Positions 63,026 through 64,000 of a stretch of 64,000 nucleotides of DNA are shown here, piece after piece. The notes under the pieces were generated by a model. It did not search any database. It was not told the origin of the DNA and was given only the letters and a program-made list of their open reading frames with translations. The stretch spans positions 310,001 through 374,000 of the forward strand of contig NZ_CP116398.1 in the NCBI RefSeq assembly GCF_029643245.1. The letters are read 5' to 3'. The translations under genes were made by a program, and so were the position numbers. This DNA is from Methylomonas sp. EFPC3 (GTDB taxonomy: Bacteria; Pseudomonadota; Gammaproteobacteria; Methylococcales; Methylomonadaceae). Numbering within the stretch: the stretch's first letter is position 1; each line of letters opens with the position of its first letter.

Positions 63026-63769
63026 TTAAAGTCCGGGAGGATGGTCCAAATTAGTTTCAGTATAGAAAGTATTTTCCGTTGCCGCAGTTTGCTTTCGTTC
63101 CACTAGAAGTCCGTCTGCAATCGACAGGATTCGATCGAAAAGAGGCAGCATTCTGGTGTCGTGGGTCACAACCACTAGGACTGCGTTTTCGATTCGGGCT
63201 TGTTCCAGCAATAGTTCAACTACGGTTTTACCGGTATTCCAGTCAAGTGCGGCTGTAGGTTCGTCAGCCAGTACAATGGATGGTCGGTGCAATAACGCGC
63301 GGGCGATGGCTACGCGTTGGCGTTGTCCGCCGCTCAGTTGCGTCGGATATTTGTGCCGAAGAGGTTGAAGTTGCAGCCTATCCAGTAGTTTGTTCACGCG
63401 CTGATCGATATCGGAGGGTTCCATGCCGGCATTGCGGCCGACAACGGATAGGTTATCTCCGATCGTTAAAAACGGTAACAGTTGAGCTTGTTGAAAAATA
63501 AACCCGAGTTTTTGTCGGCGAACTTCGGTCAAGCTGCTTTTGTCGGAAAAATTGACGGGGTTATTATCGACCAACAATTGGCCGGCGCTCGGTTCGAGCA
63601 GGCATCCCAGTATCGATAGCAATGTTGTTTTGCCTGAGCCGGACGGGCCTATCAATACCGATGCTTCTCCTTGGGTGAATTCGAGATCGACACGCTTCAA
63701 TACCTGTTCGACAAGATCTCCGCTGCCGTAACTTTTGGTTATGCCCTGGCAAGCTAAAACGTTTTTCAT
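63026..63769 (-). CDS. ABC transporter ATP-binding protein (MacB/DevA type)
   Basis: 247 residues. Walker A GPSGSGKTTLLSILG (~41), Q-loop region LGFIFQQAQLLPF, signature LSGGQRQRVAIARALL (~145) and Walker B IVLADEPTAALDWNTG (~165) with the D-loop, then His-loop VVVTHDTRM. It powers a MacB/DevC-type exporter. TGATG overlap with the permease stop (63769-63771). All catalytic motifs are intact. Confidence 0.95.
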   Translation of the reverse strand: MKNVLACQGITKSYGSGDLVEQVLKRVDLEFTQGEASVLIGPSGSGKTTLLSILGCLLEPSAGQLLVDNNPVNFSDKSSLTEVRRQKLGFIFQQAQLLPFLTIGDNLSVVGRNAGMEPSDIDQRVNKLLDRLQLQPLRHKYPTQLSGGQRQRVAIARALLHRPSIVLADEPTAALDWNTGKTVVELLLEQARIENAVLVVVTHDTRMLPLFDRILSIADGLLVERKQTAATENTFYTETNLDHPPGL

Positions 63770-64000
63770 CAGTGAAACACCGATACTGGGTCCAATTTAA
63801 AGACTGCACGGATCGAGAACCAGGAGCCGGCTACGCAACATAGTAGTGAAAATAGGGTCAGGCACGCGGAGACCGCCGGCGTGGTTTCCAATGGAATTGG
63901 GCTCAGCGCTGTGAGTTTGCAGGCGACTAAGAACAGTAACGAGCCTAATATTATGCCCAGTCCGCCTAGGGTTATGCTTTGCGCGAGTATGATTTGTCTT
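63769..64000 (-). CDS. ABC transporter permease, FtsX/DevC-like (C-terminal end)
   Basis: The frame enters from the right edge and its last 76 residues can be read on the minus strand. It shows one hydrophobic helix (GGLGIILGSLLFLVACKL), a short loop (SPIPLETTPA), a second helix (ACLTLFSLLCCVAGSWFS) and the tail IRAVFKLDPVSVFH. The closing 'LDPVSVF' pattern is typical of FtsX/MacB-type permeases. It overlaps the ATPase start by one base, completing the exporter operon. The N-terminal part lies outside the window. Confidence 0.88.
   Translation of the reverse strand, partial: RQIILAQSITLGGLGIILGSLLFLVACKLTALSPIPLETTPAVSACLTLFSLLCCVAGSWFSIRAVFKLDPVSVFH

Noticed and set aside
1-64000. tRNA, rRNA, CRISPR arrays, insertion sequences or phage genes
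   Set aside because: I found no tRNA cloverleaf, regular spacer-repeat pattern, transposase motif or phage structural gene in any gap or frame I read.

Overview
The window reads as chromosomal DNA of a Gram-negative gammaproteobacterium. The signs are a dusB-fis pair, type IV pilin behind a sigma-54 promoter, an outer-membrane efflux protein and an exosortase-A (XrtA/PEP-CTERM) type exopolysaccharide locus. A methanotroph of the Methylomonas type is plausible, but that is a guess from gene content, not a proof. I see no rRNA, tRNA, CRISPR array or insertion sequence.

Layout. (1) 1-2.6 kb: the end of an RND/MFS-type efflux operon (outer membrane factor, HlyD/EmrA adaptor) and a multi-pass membrane protein. 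(2) 2.6-3.5 kb: a PfkB sugar kinase on the minus strand. (3) 3.75-10.8 kb: a tightly coupled operon of circularly permuted ATP-grasp protein, alpha-E protein, an unexpected VOC/HPPD-like metal-site protein, and a giant transglutaminase-DUF2126 protein. This is an amidoligase/peptide-type biosynthetic system with an extra putative oxygenase. (4) 10.9-40.9 kb: the XrtA-type EPS locus. It holds two exosortase-associated acyltransferases around the PrsK/PrsR two-component system, a lone cyclic-nucleotide-binding protein, the PrsT TPR lipoprotein, export/chain-length/tyrosine-kinase/outer-membrane/ATPase proteins, WecB, a deacetylase, a FemAB protein, four glycosyltransferases, an amidotransferase, an adenylate-forming enzyme and an asparagine-synthetase relative without the glutaminase cysteine. 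Embedded at 32.2-35.3 kb is an HPr-rel-A cassette (PqqD-like, HprK-like kinase, nucleotidyltransferase) headed by a Cys-rich Tat-signal protein. No exosortase, PEP-CTERM target protein, priming sugar transferase or flippase is visible in the window. (5) 40.9-43.7 kb: pilA with a sigma-54 promoter and terminator, then a GT-C/TPR membrane protein. (6) 43.8-47.2 kb: sbcC broken by a frameshift in a G run. (7) 47.3-55.97 kb: mostly housekeeping genes, namely an exosortase-associated small protein, tex, a small membrane protein, a SirB-like protein, an RlpA-like protein, and the minus-strand run dusB-fis-purH-purD. (8) 56.2-62 kb: a four-gene overlapping operon of cysC, a DHH phosphoesterase, a VanZ/O-antigen-ligase fusion and an unknown membrane protein. 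(9) 62-64 kb: an ABC exporter (permease end, ATPase, HlyD adaptor) on the minus strand.

How the parts fit: the XrtA locus should synthesise, modify and export an exopolysaccharide under PrsK/PrsR control. The HPr-rel-A cassette, the adenylate-forming enzyme and the Asn-synthetase relative suggest extra covalent decoration whose chemistry is not known. The cysC operon hints at PAPS supply and PAP removal for a sulfated glycan, but no sulfotransferase is seen here.
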